From Haloarcula sp. H-GB4 (GTDB lineage Archaea; Halobacteriota; Halobacteria; Halobacteriales; Haloarculaceae): a DNA stretch of 64,000 nt. The notes under the pieces were generated by a model that was not told the origin of the DNA, did no database searches, and worked only from the letters and a program-made list of their open reading frames with translations. Of this stretch, positions 50,840 to 60,804 are shown one piece after another (position 1 is the first letter of the stretch; each line of letters starts with the position of its first letter). The position numbers and the translations under genes are program-made. The stretch is from contig NZ_JAVDDX010000002.1 in NCBI RefSeq assembly GCF_030848575.1, positions 248,001-312,000 on the forward strand, in the 5' to 3' direction.

Positions 50840-52129
50840 TCACTGTTCACTTCGCATAACTAATTTCACCTCAGGCAGCTTAAAAGCTATCAGTACCAAT
50901 GGAAAAATAAGGATAAACACGTATTTAATTCTATTGATGGGAGAGAGGAAGCCCTGAATCAAACTCCGTCCTAGCAGGCCCGAAACCACCGCGAATAACA
51001 CCACTGTCAGTGGTGTCTTCTGTATTCGAACGAACGCGATAAACGTGGTTTGTAAAAGAACGCCCCAAGCGAAGAGGCCAACCAGACCAAGCTTACCGGC
51101 GGAAAAATACAGCTTGCCGATAAATGTAGGTGGGAGAAATCCACCGTCCCCAGCAAACACCGTATCATACAACTCCTCGCCGAATGATTGGCTGTGTCCG
51201 TACCCGGGTAAGACTGAAACAAGTCGATCCAGAAAGAATTCTATCCCAAAGTATCTGTGCGTTCTCGGGAATGCAGTTAAAATGTAATTCACACTCGTTG
51301 CCTCCGACAAGAAAATCCGATTTCGAATCTGTCTCGCGCTCGCAATTAGTATATTTTCGAACGCCCCAGGCCGTGGATTCCGGATGAGCGATATTCCAAG
51401 AAAGAATGGAATGACGACCAGTGCACTCCCTAACAGTATACGCGTCATCTCGGAGTAACTCCTGAATCGCAAATAGGATATTAGGCAAATAGTCCAGATT
51501 CCAAAGTCAAGTACTGGATACCGCCGAGAGGTCAATATCATGAACGTCAAGGTAGTAATGAGTGCGATGATTCCGGCACACCATATGAGCGAGTCCTGCT
51601 GTGCGTACCCATAGACCAGCGTGAGGAGAGTAATAAACGGCAAGAAGAGTGTGATACCGACCAACGACCAAGAGTGAGTGGCAGCCCAAGCCCGGAATGA
51701 AATAGTAGACAGCAGTGGTGACCCGGAACGTAGATACACGGCTACAATCCATAATATTAGTACGCAGATTAGCGCCAGAACATATTTGTTCACATTACGA
51801 TTTGTATACATTACCGGTTCTTTGCTTGCATATTTTCGGGTCTCGTTGAATGGTTCAAACTCCAGCAGGTAATTAGGGGCGACTGTCCCGAGTGCGAACG
51901 CGAAAATTGCGCCGCCCAGAATGAGAGGATGGCTTTCTACTGGAACCGCATACCATAATGTGACACCGTAGTGGATGAGAATTGTCCCAACGTATATAAA
52001 GACGACAAATAATCCATAAAAGATTCCTGTGGGGGAAACGAAGCCAAAGAATCCACTGGAACTCAAGACAATCAGTCCAGAAAGGATGACAAAGAGTATT
52101 CCAAGTACTAATTCCAGGGACAGTAGCAT
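50840..52129 (-). CDS. O-antigen-polymerase-like membrane protein
   Basis: 429 aa, about 11-12 hydrophobic segments (for example VLGILFVILSGLIVLSSSGF at the start and PLTVVLFAVVSGLLGRSL near 385) with a large loop around residues 270-330 (TAFPRTHRYFGIEFFLDRLV, PGYGHSQSFGEELYD). This is the Wzy/oligosaccharide-repeat polymerase layout; primary sequence is poorly conserved in such proteins. First gene of the polymerase-flippase pair. Confidence 0.75.
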   Translation of the reverse strand: MLLSLELVLGILFVILSGLIVLSSSGFFGFVSPTGIFYGLFVVFIYVGTILIHYGVTLWYAVPVESHPLILGGAIFAFALGTVAPNYLLEFEPFNETRKYASKEPVMYTNRNVNKYVLALICVLILWIVAVYLRSGSPLLSTISFRAWAATHSWSLVGITLFLPFITLLTLVYGYAQQDSLIWCAGIIALITTLTFMILTSRRYPVLDFGIWTICLISYLRFRSYSEMTRILLGSALVVIPFFLGISLIRNPRPGAFENILIASARQIRNRIFLSEATSVNYILTAFPRTHRYFGIEFFLDRLVSVLPGYGHSQSFGEELYDTVFAGDGGFLPPTFIGKLYFSAGKLGLVGLFAWGVLLQTTFIAFVRIQKTPLTVVLFAVVSGLLGRSLIQGFLSPINRIKYVFILIFPLVLIAFKLPEVKLVMRSEQ

Positions 52130-52234
52130 CTATTACTTTGGAAGGGACAATGAGTGTAAACGTTGTTGTTTTTGATGCTATGAATCCGAAGCTACTTGCA
52201 AATCCTCAAGTAGTGTGGCTGTAGATAGCGTCAT

Positions 52235-52471
52235 ATGACTGAGCGGATCGCATTAATAGGACTTGATGGTGCAACTTGGGATTTTCTCCGCGGCTGGCTT
52301 GAAGGCGGGGCCCTCCCGAATCTCAAGCGTGTCTACGACAATGGCTTATGTCCGGATAATGGCGCGAACGTGCAAATGAGCACTTACGCTGGCGAGTTCG
52401 GGGCGACACGGATTAGCGAGGAGAAACAGGAGGAGATGGAAGAGTGGCTTGTGGATATGGGCTATATGTGA
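52235..52471 (+). pseudogene. phosphodiesterase remnant with internal deletion
   Basis: Residues 1-40 (IALIGLDGATWDFLRGWLEG, then LPNLKRVYDNG) are the start of the type I phosphodiesterase/alkaline phosphatase-superfamily proteins of glycan clusters (full length about 450-550 aa); the last 20 (EEMEEWLVDMGYM) look like their very end. The whole catalytic middle is missing although the frame remains open. A 78-aa product would not be active. Confidence 0.6.
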
Positions 52472-52482
52472 TCTTCTACAGA

Positions 52483-53676
52483 ATGATTGGCTCTTTACAT
52501 GTCGGGATATTTAACCCGAATACATTGTATCGGGCGAACGGCCAGTACACAACTGATGGGAGTGTATTAAATTTGTACCAGCGTTGGGAGGGTTATTTCA
52601 AGCAGATTGATATCTGTTCACCAGTTGTTCCGGGACAGAAAACTGGTTCTATTAATGTAAGCTCGGCATTTGATGTTATTCCCCTCCACCAATGGACGAA
52701 CCCATGGACTTTCCGAACTCTCGAACTGCCACCTCTATTATATGATATCTGGCAGGCATTCAAAAATCATCATCAGAATTGGGATTTTGTGTTAATTCCG
52801 ACAACGGATATTTTCGGGCAGGCTGTGTATTCAGTAGCCTCCTCGTTCAATATTCCTGTAGTCATTTACCTCCGTGGAAACATAATCAACGAAATTCTCG
52901 CTGGACACGAAGGAATCATAAGAGTAGTCGCACTCCTGTGGACCCAGTACTTGGATCGGGCAGTGAATCGTATTGTTCGGGACAGTGCTGTTATTACAGC
53001 CGGTGATAAATTGAAACAGGAATATAAAGAGCTAGCAGGATGTATTGAGTCGATCGTTCCCTCGCTCGTCAATCGTGACGACATCGTTACCCCGGACACA
53101 CGGACCTATCCAGATGGCGAGGACCCAATCAAAGTGCTCTATCTCGGTCGCCTTGTCAAGTACAAACGCGTACAGGATGTTTTGAAGGCGATGGCCGAAC
53201 TCCGCCCCCACCCACGTGCGTACGAGTTCGAAGTCGTCGGTGACGGTCCCTACCGGGAGGCACTCGAACGGACGGCCAACAATCTCGGTATTGCGGAGGA
53301 CGTGAGGTTCACGGGATACGTGAGCCATGATAACGTATATGATTCGTATGACCGTGCCGACATCTTCGTACTTCCATCGAGCAGTGAAGGTTCCCCCAAG
53401 ACCATCCCCGAGGCGCTCGCTCGGGGTTGTCCGGCCGTTGCGAGTGCGGTCGGGAATATCCCATCACTGCTCGCCGGCGAAACCGGCATCACCTACGACG
53501 TGGGAGACGTCGACGCACTGGTCGATGCACTGGACCGGTTGGGAACTGACGAGGAGTATTGGAGGACATTGGTCAGACGTGGTGTGGCACGGGCTAGTCA
53601 GTTCACAGCTGAAACACAGGTAAAGGCAATCGAACACGTGCTGTCGGACACGTACCCCGAACTGTGCGATTCCTGA
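52483..53676 (+). CDS. glycosyltransferase, GT4-like
   Basis: 397 aa from ATG 52483. GT-B fold: N-terminal acceptor half, then a C-terminal donor half beginning IKVLYLGRLVKYKRVQDVLK near residue 225, FEVVGDGPYREALERTA near 262, DVRFTGYVSHDNVYDSYDRA near 285 and FVLPSSSEGSPKTIPEALAR near 305 (E-x7-E motif). The N-terminal half has much lower GC and rarer codons than the C-terminal half, which suggests a recombinant gene. Adds a sugar to the surface oligosaccharide. Confidence 0.85.
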   Translation: MIGSLHVGIFNPNTLYRANGQYTTDGSVLNLYQRWEGYFKQIDICSPVVPGQKTGSINVSSAFDVIPLHQWTNPWTFRTLELPPLLYDIWQAFKNHHQNWDFVLIPTTDIFGQAVYSVASSFNIPVVIYLRGNIINEILAGHEGIIRVVALLWTQYLDRAVNRIVRDSAVITAGDKLKQEYKELAGCIESIVPSLVNRDDIVTPDTRTYPDGEDPIKVLYLGRLVKYKRVQDVLKAMAELRPHPRAYEFEVVGDGPYREALERTANNLGIAEDVRFTGYVSHDNVYDSYDRADIFVLPSSSEGSPKTIPEALARGCPAVASAVGNIPSLLAGETGITYDVGDVDALVDALDRLGTDEEYWRTLVRRGVARASQFTAETQVKAIEHVLSDTYPELCDS

Positions 53677-53700
53677 GAGCCAACGTGGCCGTTGGACTAT

Positions 53701-53833
53701 GGGTGTCGGGGTGCGCTCGTTCTACGTCTTGTCTATCCTTTTCTAATGTTTCCCTGAGAAGGTCAGCGAGTTTCATGGATAGAACTCACTACGACCTCCT
53801 CATTTCTCAAACTCGCTCAACTGGACAGTTTCA
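53701..53833 (-). mobile_element. terminal fragment of the IS found at 58076-58819
   Basis: Sequence runs parallel to 58679-58819 at roughly 70% or more identity: GTGCGCTCGTTCT against GTGCGCTCATTCT, and TTTCTCAAACTCGCTCAACT against TTCTCAAATTCGCTCAACT at the end. Only the right end with the first 25-30 codons of the transposase is left. The remaining 53834-53967 contains no gene that I can see. Confidence 0.6.
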
Positions 53834-53967
53834 CTACTGACTCATCGGAGGTCGATTTCATACATCAGCGGTCTTGATACGCCGGTTTCACCCACCAACT
53901 TATAAAAGACCTATCCACCGTCTCACGCTCTGTAAGAGATGCGAATAGAGCCCTGTACTTCCAAGCT

Positions 53968-55197
53968 TCAGCTCTGAGTACCCGACGTGCAGAGCTCCGT
54001 TGAGAGAATCTCCAGCAGTCGCTGTCTGTTCGCTTCGAAAGTCAACTGTGCCGCAGTTTTTTGTCCCTCCTTCGCGAGACGAGACCGAAGATCAGCGTCC
54101 CCCCGCACTGTTTCGATGGTGTCCATGAGTGCATCAACGTTCCTCGGATCAACCAGCATACCGTTTCGACCATGGTTGATTAGCTCGGGGAGCCCACCCA
54201 CTGCCGTCGTGACGACCGGTAAGCCACGGGCCATCGCCTCCGCGATGACTCGAGGAAGCCCCTCCGTTCGTGAGGGCAACACGAAGATATCCGCGTCATC
54301 GTAGTATGCCCACAAGTCGGGGCCCTTCGGAATAAACCCATGGAATGTTACCGCGTCGGTGACACCCAACTGGGCTGCTAACTGCTTGAGCTGGGTGGCA
54401 CTCGGCCCGGACCCGACAATGTGGAGGTGGACCGTATCGCCTCTCATGTTGAGTCTCCGGAAGACACGCAACAGGTCGTCTATTGCCTTCTCCTCGGAGA
54501 GCCGGCCCACGTAGAGCAGGTCTGTAGCATGGTCGGAGACGGTTGGTTCATCAACAAGCAACTCCTCGGAGACCAGCGGTGTGATTACGTGGGCGCTGTC
54601 GGCGTCGTAGCCGTAGCCCCCGATAGCGTCCGAGAGGTCGCCAATCGTCAGCAACACGACGTCATCGTTGAATGACATCCGTCCGAAGAGCTGGTCGTAC
54701 GCCTTGATTGGCGTCTCGATCAGCAGGCTACGCAGTAGTGCTCCGTCGGTTCTGGCCGCGACCGTCTTGCGTTTGTCCCCTCTCATAAGCAGGAAATGGG
54801 GTTTCCCGTAGACGTAGTAGGAGATAGGCACGGTAATCGCGCCAAGCGTACTCGGTGCGACCGTTCCAATGATGTCAGCCTGACGAACCGGCTCGGACTG
54901 GACGATACGCAGGAGGCGTGGCACCACACGATGGATTGACTGGAGGAGGTCAGTCGGACCATGGTAGAACGGAAGATGGATGATGCGCACATTCGCGGGT
55001 AGGTCGAGCGTCGTTTGCCCGCTACCCTCCCCGACGGGCATACAGATGTGGAGTTCCCTGAAAACGCTGCTGGCCTTAAAAAGGAAGTCGATGAGGTTCG
55101 TGTAGTCCGAACTGTACTGGTCGGTCGCCGGGTCGTACTTGATCTGCTGATTGACGAACAAGACTGCCCGACACTCCGCGAGTGGCTTCATGAACAT
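53968..55197 (-). CDS. glycosyltransferase, GT4-like
   Basis: 409 aa from ATG 55197 (ATG 55191 also possible). GT-B fold: LLYVGRLSEEKAIDDLLRVF near residue 230, LHIVGSGPSATQLKQLAAQL near 258, VTFHGFIPKGPDLWAYYDDA near 284 and IFVLPSRTEGLPRVIAEAMA near 304 with the E-x7-E motif, then PVVTTAVGGLPELINHGRNG. Retaining transferase using an NDP-sugar; substrate unknown. Upstream of it on the same strand is the GT2 gene. Confidence 0.9.
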   Translation of the reverse strand: MFMKPLAECRAVLFVNQQIKYDPATDQYSSDYTNLIDFLFKASSVFRELHICMPVGEGSGQTTLDLPANVRIIHLPFYHGPTDLLQSIHRVVPRLLRIVQSEPVRQADIIGTVAPSTLGAITVPISYYVYGKPHFLLMRGDKRKTVAARTDGALLRSLLIETPIKAYDQLFGRMSFNDDVVLLTIGDLSDAIGGYGYDADSAHVITPLVSEELLVDEPTVSDHATDLLYVGRLSEEKAIDDLLRVFRRLNMRGDTVHLHIVGSGPSATQLKQLAAQLGVTDAVTFHGFIPKGPDLWAYYDDADIFVLPSRTEGLPRVIAEAMARGLPVVTTAVGGLPELINHGRNGMLVDPRNVDALMDTIETVRGDADLRSRLAKEGQKTAAQLTFEANRQRLLEILSTELCTSGTQS

Positions 55198-55377
55198 CAC
55201 GTGACCACCTCGATATCTCGGTTCATTTCCACAGGGAACGGAACAGAGACAAGATCGGCGAGCACCGGTGAGCGTCGTCGGCACCGGGGTGGAGCGCGGG
55301 CCCGCTGGTGCCTCGTTTCCGGTGGGATTCCTGCGAACCCGTTCGTTGTGGGGTAACGAACTGACATTTCGCTCGGT

Positions 55378-56265
55378 TCACCCGCCCTTCAGCTCGTCCG
55401 ACGAGACATCCGTTTCGTGGCCGACACTCACCGGGCTGTCGACGGACGGTTCCGTGCGGAACAGCGTCTCGTAGACGTAAGCACGAATGGCATTCGGTAC
55501 GAAGCGAATCGGCACTCGGAGTGTGACGTTACGAAGCGCTTGCAACGGCGAAATGAAGCCGAACGCCACGAACTCCCGCTGGAGGCGCAGTTCTTCACGC
55601 GCATATCCCCAGCCGGAACGGCGCTCGTACATTTCCCCGCCCGTTCGTGCCTTGACCAATACCTCGGGAATGTTGGCGAACCGAGCGCCGTTGACAAGCA
55701 TCCGAACCCAGAGGCCGTAGTCTTCCATGCGTTCGACGTCGCGATAGTTCCCGGCGTCGAGGGCCGCAGCCCGTCTAAACATCGCTGTACTCTGGGACAC
55801 TGGCGAGCGGGTCTTCGCTAGGTCACGGATTTCCTCATGATCCCTTGGGAGCGTACGCACACCAAGCTTCTCGCCAGTCTCGGGGTCGAATTCGAGTAGC
55901 TGCGCTCCGACTACGTCAACCTCGGGATTGTCCTGCAGGTAGGTTGCCTGCCGCTCTAGCCGTGTGGGGACACAGAGGTCGTCGGCGTCCATCATCGCCA
56001 CGACGTCGCCCTGGCAGCGTTCCACCCCGACTTTTCGTGCGAGTGCTCGTCCTTGATTCTCTGCCAGCGAAACGTGCCACACGAACGAATACTCAGACTC
56101 GAAGTTATCGATGATTGTTTGATTGGCTTCCGGTACTGGCCCATCACGGACGATGACCAGTTCGTCGGGGACCCGTGTCTGGGAGACGATGCTCTCGATA
56201 GCTTCCCGCAGTGCATTCGGCTCATCACCGCCGTACGTGGGTAGGACCACCGAAATATTGACCAT
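55378..56265 (-). CDS. glycosyltransferase family 2
   Basis: 295 aa, GT-A fold. ISVVLPTYGGDEPNALREAI at the start, ELVIVRDGPV near 36, NQGRALARKVGVERCQGDVV near 72 and AMMDADDLCVPTRLERQ near 92 (DxD motif), VSQSTAMFRRAAALDAG near 155 and YGLWVRMLVNGARFAN near 184. No membrane helices. Transfers a sugar to a lipid- or glycan-bound acceptor. 180 nt before the next GT gene. Confidence 0.9.
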   Translation of the reverse strand: MVNISVVLPTYGGDEPNALREAIESIVSQTRVPDELVIVRDGPVPEANQTIIDNFESEYSFVWHVSLAENQGRALARKVGVERCQGDVVAMMDADDLCVPTRLERQATYLQDNPEVDVVGAQLLEFDPETGEKLGVRTLPRDHEEIRDLAKTRSPVSQSTAMFRRAAALDAGNYRDVERMEDYGLWVRMLVNGARFANIPEVLVKARTGGEMYERRSGWGYAREELRLQREFVAFGFISPLQALRNVTLRVPIRFVPNAIRAYVYETLFRTEPSVDSPVSVGHETDVSSDELKGG

Positions 56266-56431
56266 CGCAGGTTGCCAATCGATTTTCCAAGCAGGTTTAT
56301 AAAACCGCAGGTTTATTCCCTCTGAATCCGGCGGTGGTTAGCGGCGAGTATCGGCTGCATTCTAGGCAATCCTCAAATGGGTATCAGTACGTCCACCGCA
56401 CTTATCAACGACGGTAGTGATGTGTCGGGTG

Positions 56432-57250
56432 ATGACTACTCCACAGACGGTGCTTCTTCGCCACCGGGGGTCGCGGTTCGACCGGGAAGTAATCGGCCGC
56501 TGGCTTGCCGCGACGACTGATCTTGTCGGCGAGATTGTCATTGAGTCGGACTGGACACGACAGGTGAACACCCTGAAACACGAGTTGAGTCGGTCCGGCA
56601 TTATTGGCCTCATCGATGCCATCGCGTATCGGCTGTACTATGATGCTGTTCTCAATAACAAGGAAATGCCAAAGATTGACGCACTTATCTCGGACACCCA
56701 AGCGGAATATCCAGACTTTTCCGTGCCGGAGTACAGCGTCGCAGACGCGAATAACAAAGAAACGGCGGATATCCTCCGAAATCTGACTCCAGATCTGATG
56801 CTCGCCCGGTGCAAGGTGTTACTCTCTAAATCGGTGTACGCGATTCCCAACTACGGAACGTTTGTCATCCATCCAGGAATCTGCCCAGAGTACCGCAACC
56901 AGCACGGCTGCTTCTGGGCGCTTGCCAACGGCGACGACGACAAGGTGGGATTCTCCCTCATCCGCATTAACGATGGTATTGATACCGGGGAGATCTTCGC
57001 CCAAGATGGGACCACGTTCAACCCTGTGGATGACGAGCACATCTACATCCAGCTGAAGGTAGTTGCGGACAACCTTCCTTCACTCACGCCAGTGATTACC
57101 GCGGTTGCTAATGGAGAGGCAGAGGCGATTTCAACGGACGACCGACAGGGAGCACTCTGGGGGATGCCGAAACTGAGCGCGTGGCTGACTTGGAAGCGGC
57201 GTGTCCAACGGTTCGGAATCGGTACGTACAATTCAACACATGATTCGTGA
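56432..57250 (+). CDS. formyltransferase-fold enzyme of the glycan locus
   Basis: 272 aa from ATG 56432. C-terminal half has the formyltransferase signature: TFVIHPGICPEYRNQHGCFW near residue 148, GFSLIRINDGIDTGEIFAQD near 177; usual Asn-His-Asp set partly seen as His (IHPG) and Asp (DTGE). Relatives formylate amino sugars such as viosamine or act on formyl-folate. It overlaps the deacetylase gene by 11 nt, so the two probably modify the same sugar residue. Confidence 0.75.
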   Translation: MTTPQTVLLRHRGSRFDREVIGRWLAATTDLVGEIVIESDWTRQVNTLKHELSRSGIIGLIDAIAYRLYYDAVLNNKEMPKIDALISDTQAEYPDFSVPEYSVADANNKETADILRNLTPDLMLARCKVLLSKSVYAIPNYGTFVIHPGICPEYRNQHGCFWALANGDDDKVGFSLIRINDGIDTGEIFAQDGTTFNPVDDEHIYIQLKVVADNLPSLTPVITAVANGEAEAISTDDRQGALWGMPKLSAWLTWKRRVQRFGIGTYNSTHDS

Positions 57251-58031
57251 TCTCCTCAGCTCGCCCACCAGCGGCCTGGCGCTGTTGTATCACGATATCG
57301 TCCCACGAAAGGAGACAGACACCTCCGGCTTCGTCACGGATGGCTCGTGGCGATATAAGCTCGCCCCTGAGATGTTCGACCGCCATCTCTCAGTTATTGC
57401 TGACTCAGCGTTCGAACCGGCATTAATCACTGACAAGCCTCCAAACCGTCCTGTGTACCTCACGTTTGATGATGGAGGCCAGACGGCAATGGAAGCGGCC
57501 CGTCGATTGGAGGCTTACGGGTACCGAGGCCATTTTTTTATCGTGCTTGATCGGGTCGGAGAGGACGGCTTCCTTGACTGGAACCAGATCCATACCCTAG
57601 ACCAGCGAGGTCACTGTATCGGTAGTCACACAATGACTCACGCCAATCTGCTCAAGACAAATACACAAAGACGTCAGCAAGAACTAACAGAATCAAAGGC
57701 TGCTATCGCGGCAGAGCTCGGACAATGTCAGTCGCTCTCCATTCCACTGGGGGCATATAATGAAGAGGTTTTCAAGGCCGTCTATGAAGCGGGCTACGAG
57801 TATATATTCACCTCGGAACCTGTTCGGATTCCACAGGACCACCTGAACCAACGATTGGGGCGCTGGAACATCTGGTACGATACGGACCCTGATGAACTTG
57901 CGGCAATCCTCAGGGCGTCGCCACCTATCGTTCTTCAAACTGTGGTCCGCTGGTACGGCGTCAAGTTTGTCAAACAGCTGCTCGGTTATAACCGGTTCAT
58001 TCGAATCCGAGATGTAATCAGTTTCCAATAA
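57240..58031 (+). CDS. polysaccharide deacetylase (NodB-like, CE4)
   Basis: 263 aa from ATG 57240. LLYHDIVPRKETDT near residue 18, metal/catalytic motif VYLTFDDGGQTAMEAARRL near 71, YRGHFFIVLDRVG near 95, and the SHTMTHANLL zinc motif near 128 (His-x3-His). Removes N-acetyl groups from glycans or acts on lipid-linked sugars. No signal peptide, so it may act on the cytoplasmic side. Overlaps the formyltransferase-like gene. Confidence 0.85.
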   Translation: MIRDLLSSPTSGLALLYHDIVPRKETDTSGFVTDGSWRYKLAPEMFDRHLSVIADSAFEPALITDKPPNRPVYLTFDDGGQTAMEAARRLEAYGYRGHFFIVLDRVGEDGFLDWNQIHTLDQRGHCIGSHTMTHANLLKTNTQRRQQELTESKAAIAAELGQCQSLSIPLGAYNEEVFKAVYEAGYEYIFTSEPVRIPQDHLNQRLGRWNIWYDTDPDELAAILRASPPIVLQTVVRWYGVKFVKQLLGYNRFIRIRDVISFQ

Positions 58032-58075
58032 ATTATATTTTATATAACATCTAAATTAATTTCTATCTGTAAATG

Positions 58076-58819
58076 GGCACTGTCTATTTCTGGATGGCCT
58101 CAGCTGGCATTTTGCCGTCAAGCGCTTGATTCGGTCGTTGACGATTATAGTGGTGCCTGAAGCATCGTAACCACTGTTTCGCGCTGGATTGACTGGTCCT
58201 CCAATACGTGTAAAAGCGGTCGATTCGCATGGTCACAGTCAGGAACCACTTTCCATGTGGTTCCAGACTCGATAGTCGAGCCGACCGCTCAATTCCCGGC
58301 GATCGAGGGCAGTCAGATAGCCGCTAGCATCGACGAGAAACGCTGTCTCGACGACATTGTGTTTCTCGGTGAGTCGGTGCAGAAACGCCGCCGCAGGGTC
58401 GGTCCCATGGTGGCTGAATACGTCAACTTCGAGTAGCAACTTTGATTCGGTGTCGACAGCGGTGTAGAGCCACTTTTTCTCCCCGTCAACCTCGATTTGT
58501 TTCTCGTCGACCGCGACCCGCGACGGTTGGGCCATCGGCGGGTCACTCTGAGATTCGGCGAGTGTACGAACCCAATTCCGGACAGCACCGTGAGACCGCT
58601 TTACTCCCAGTACTTCTAAGATAGCAACCGTCTCCCTGATCCACAACCCCGCCGTATGGAGACGCACCCCAAACCGCCGGACGGGTGTCGAGGTGCGCTC
58701 ATTCTCCCAAACGTCTTCACTGTCCCCATCTAACTTCTCGCTGAGGAGGTCTGCGAGTTGCATGAACACTTCTCGCTACGGCCACCTCACTTCTCAAATT
58801 CGCTCAACTAGACGGTGCC
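58076..58819 (-). mobile_element. IS element (IS6-like), transposase broken by one base
   Basis: About 744 bp. Ends form an imperfect inverted repeat: GGCACTGTCTATTT (58076-58089) against GGCACCGTCTAGTT (complement of 58806-58819), 12 of 14. A single leftward transposase gene fills it. A fragment of a relative sits at 53701-53833. I saw no target duplication. Confidence 0.75.
58084..58763 (-). pseudogene. IS transposase with a single-base frameshift
   Basis: Start ATG 58763 (MQLADLLSEKLDGDSEDVWE), DDE-type core with SRVAVDEKQIEVDGEKKWLY (first Asp), HNVVETAFLVDASGYLTALD (second Asp), then the frame runs out at MESGS near 58240. One base earlier the frame +1 reads KWFLTVTMRIDRFYTYWRTS and HHYNRQRPNQALDGKMPAEA to a stop at 58084. 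Reading GGAAAGTGG as GGAAAAGTGG restores 226 codons. A true mutation, slippery-site frameshifting or a sequencing error are all possible. Confidence 0.7.
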
Positions 58820-59285
58820 GCCGCAACGGCGGTCCTGCGTCCGGGTACAATGGCGACCAGCGCAGCCGTTTCCGACTGGTCCCCCCGTAGCCACGCGACC
58901 CGTCAGCCACCAACTCTGCAACTAGTCACTCGAACAATTCGTTGGCGAGGACGGTCCTGAACTGCTTGGCCCTGTTCGCTGGTCGGGCGGCCCATTCGCC
59001 ACCCCTGTACTGCCAGCCGTACCGGCGTGTGCCTCGCTGAATGATCTTCTCAGTCTGGTCGACGGAATTTCAATCTAAATATATTGGTTCTAATATACAT
59101 TGATAATACGCCCATATTAAATATACTAATATGGTGGTTTCGAGTTCTCCCGCAAGGATTAGCACTTAGTGCTAATTGAAGAAGTTACACGATCGTGGTT
59201 AATTCACCCAGGGATCTGAAACAGGTTCCCCTAGAAGTAGACGCCATGCATCGGATTTTTGTCTCCGGGAGAGAGCATACCCGTA
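58820..59285. other. spacer with a leftward gene remnant
   Basis: At 58928-59070 a leftward frame reads SVDQTEKIIQRGTRRYGWQY, EWAARPANRAKQFRTVL and ANELFE before a stop. It looks like the C-terminus of a lost gene which I cannot name. 59070-59200 is AT-rich and may contain the promoter for the following pseudogene. No intact gene. Confidence 0.4.
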
Positions 59286-60315
59286 ATGAACCGAGAATGG
59301 GAGAGTGGGATAGTCGATGAGACCGTCAGTCGCATGATTACGATGCTGCTGGCCGGTGTCATCGCCCTCATCTCAATATACAGGTACGTCGTGTTCCGGT
59401 TTTCGGGTCGGGAGTTCCTCCACGACGCGCAAGTGTGGGCGCAAATTGGGGACGATGTGCTCGCGGGGATGGCTCTCTACGCCCAGGTCCCCGATAATAA
59501 GCCACCGCTCTGGGAGGCCGTGGTCATCGTCGCTGCCGCGACGCCTGTCCCTTTCCTGGTGATGCTCGCTGTGGTCGGAGTGGGAGGCGCTGCCCTAGTA
59601 TGGAACACACACACAGACTCGTCAAGACGGAACTGCGCCCGGAAGCAACGGTCGTCGCCGTTTTCTCGCTTGCCCTTGGTATTGTGTGGATGACGAACGG
59701 TTTCATAAACAACAAGATAGTCGCACTGGCCCTGCTGACCGCGGGGCTCGCTTCTGATCGTCCTTCTCGGAGCGGGCTTCTCTACGGACTGGGATGGCTG
59801 ATAGCCCAGCATCTACTGCTGGCAGCGCCGGCAGTAGCTTGGTGGGAGTGGCGCCGGCACGGCGACCGCGCCATCGTGGTGATCGGGAGCCTTGCACTGG
59901 GAACGGCGATTGTGGGGTACGTTATTGTCGGCCTGATTTGGGGGCTTGACGCGTCAGTTGGGCGGTCAGACAGACCCTGTTCGCGACGCCAGCGTACGCT
60001 GTGGCGGAATCGCAATTTCAGACCAGCGGCTCACTGCTGAAGGCTCCAGGGCGGTACCTACAGGTGGCGAACGAGCGGATCAGCGTCTATACGTTCCAAC
60101 TTGTACTCGCGGCGATCGGCGCGGCATATCTGCTATCGGCCCGCCGGGCGTCCCCCGTAGTCGGCTGGTTGGGTGTAGCCCTGACAACCACTCTGGGAAG
60201 TGCACTACTGGTACGGGTTTACCGGCACTACTGGCTGCTAATTCTCCCTGGTCTCGCGATTCTGGCCGGGCTCGGTGCTGATTGGTTACTCCCCGAATAC
60301 GGGGTGGATGAATAA
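59286..60315 (+). pseudogene. glycosyltransferase (GT39/RgtA-like) pseudogene
   Basis: Three frames in succession: 59286-59600 (GREFLHDAQVWAQIGDDVLA, VPDNKPPLWEAVVIVAAATP), 59600-59960 (VVAVFSLALGIVWMTNGFIN, GLGWLIAQHLLLAAPAVAWW) and 60001-60315 (VYTFQLVLAAIGAAYLLSAR, YRHYWLLILPGLAILAGLG). The DNKPPL motif and many TM helices are those of polytopic dolichyl-phosphate-sugar transferases. Two frameshifts plus missing middle (343 codons against about 500) mean it is inactive. Confidence 0.75.
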
Positions 60316-60324
60316 TTACTGGCG

Positions 60325-60804
60325 ATGTCATCTGCTATACACGGCACGATCACGAGAATTGCACGCCGGAGGGCAGTGATTGTTGTCGCGCTGGTCGTCT
60401 TCGTATTGGTTGGTATCTACAGTGAGTACTGGCTGGCAATCGTCGCGAATAACTGGCCGCTCGGTTACGATTTCAGTCTCTACTACGATGCTTATTACGA
60501 TGCAGTCAATGGACAGAACCCGTACGAATCACCGGCGATAGGCTAGAGCTTCATCTACCATCCGTTCGCGTTGATACTGGTTGCGGGAGTCGCCCTGATG
60601 CCCTCAACGCCAGCTCTTATTCTCTGGAGCGTTGGCAGTGCCGCGGCGTGGGTCACGACGATTGGACTCTCACTGCGTATCGTCGAACCGGATATGGATT
60701 CTAGCCGACTTGCGTTGAGTTGCATCCTGGGCCTCAGCTTTGGCCCGTTCCTCGAGACGATACACATCGAACAGATCAGCACATTTTTTATTTTGCGCTG
60801 GTAG
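60325..60804 (+). pseudogene. GT87/DUF2029-like membrane transferase, stop codon and IS truncation
   Basis: Frame 60325 reads RRRAVIVVALVVFVLVGIYS, WPLGYDFSLYYDAYYDAVNG and QNPYESPAIG, then a TAG at 60544-60546, and continues in the same frame with FIYHPFALILVAGVALMPST and ISTFFILRW. It is the N-terminal third of a polytopic mannosyltransferase-like protein; the rest was lost at the IS insertion at 60804. Confidence 0.7.
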
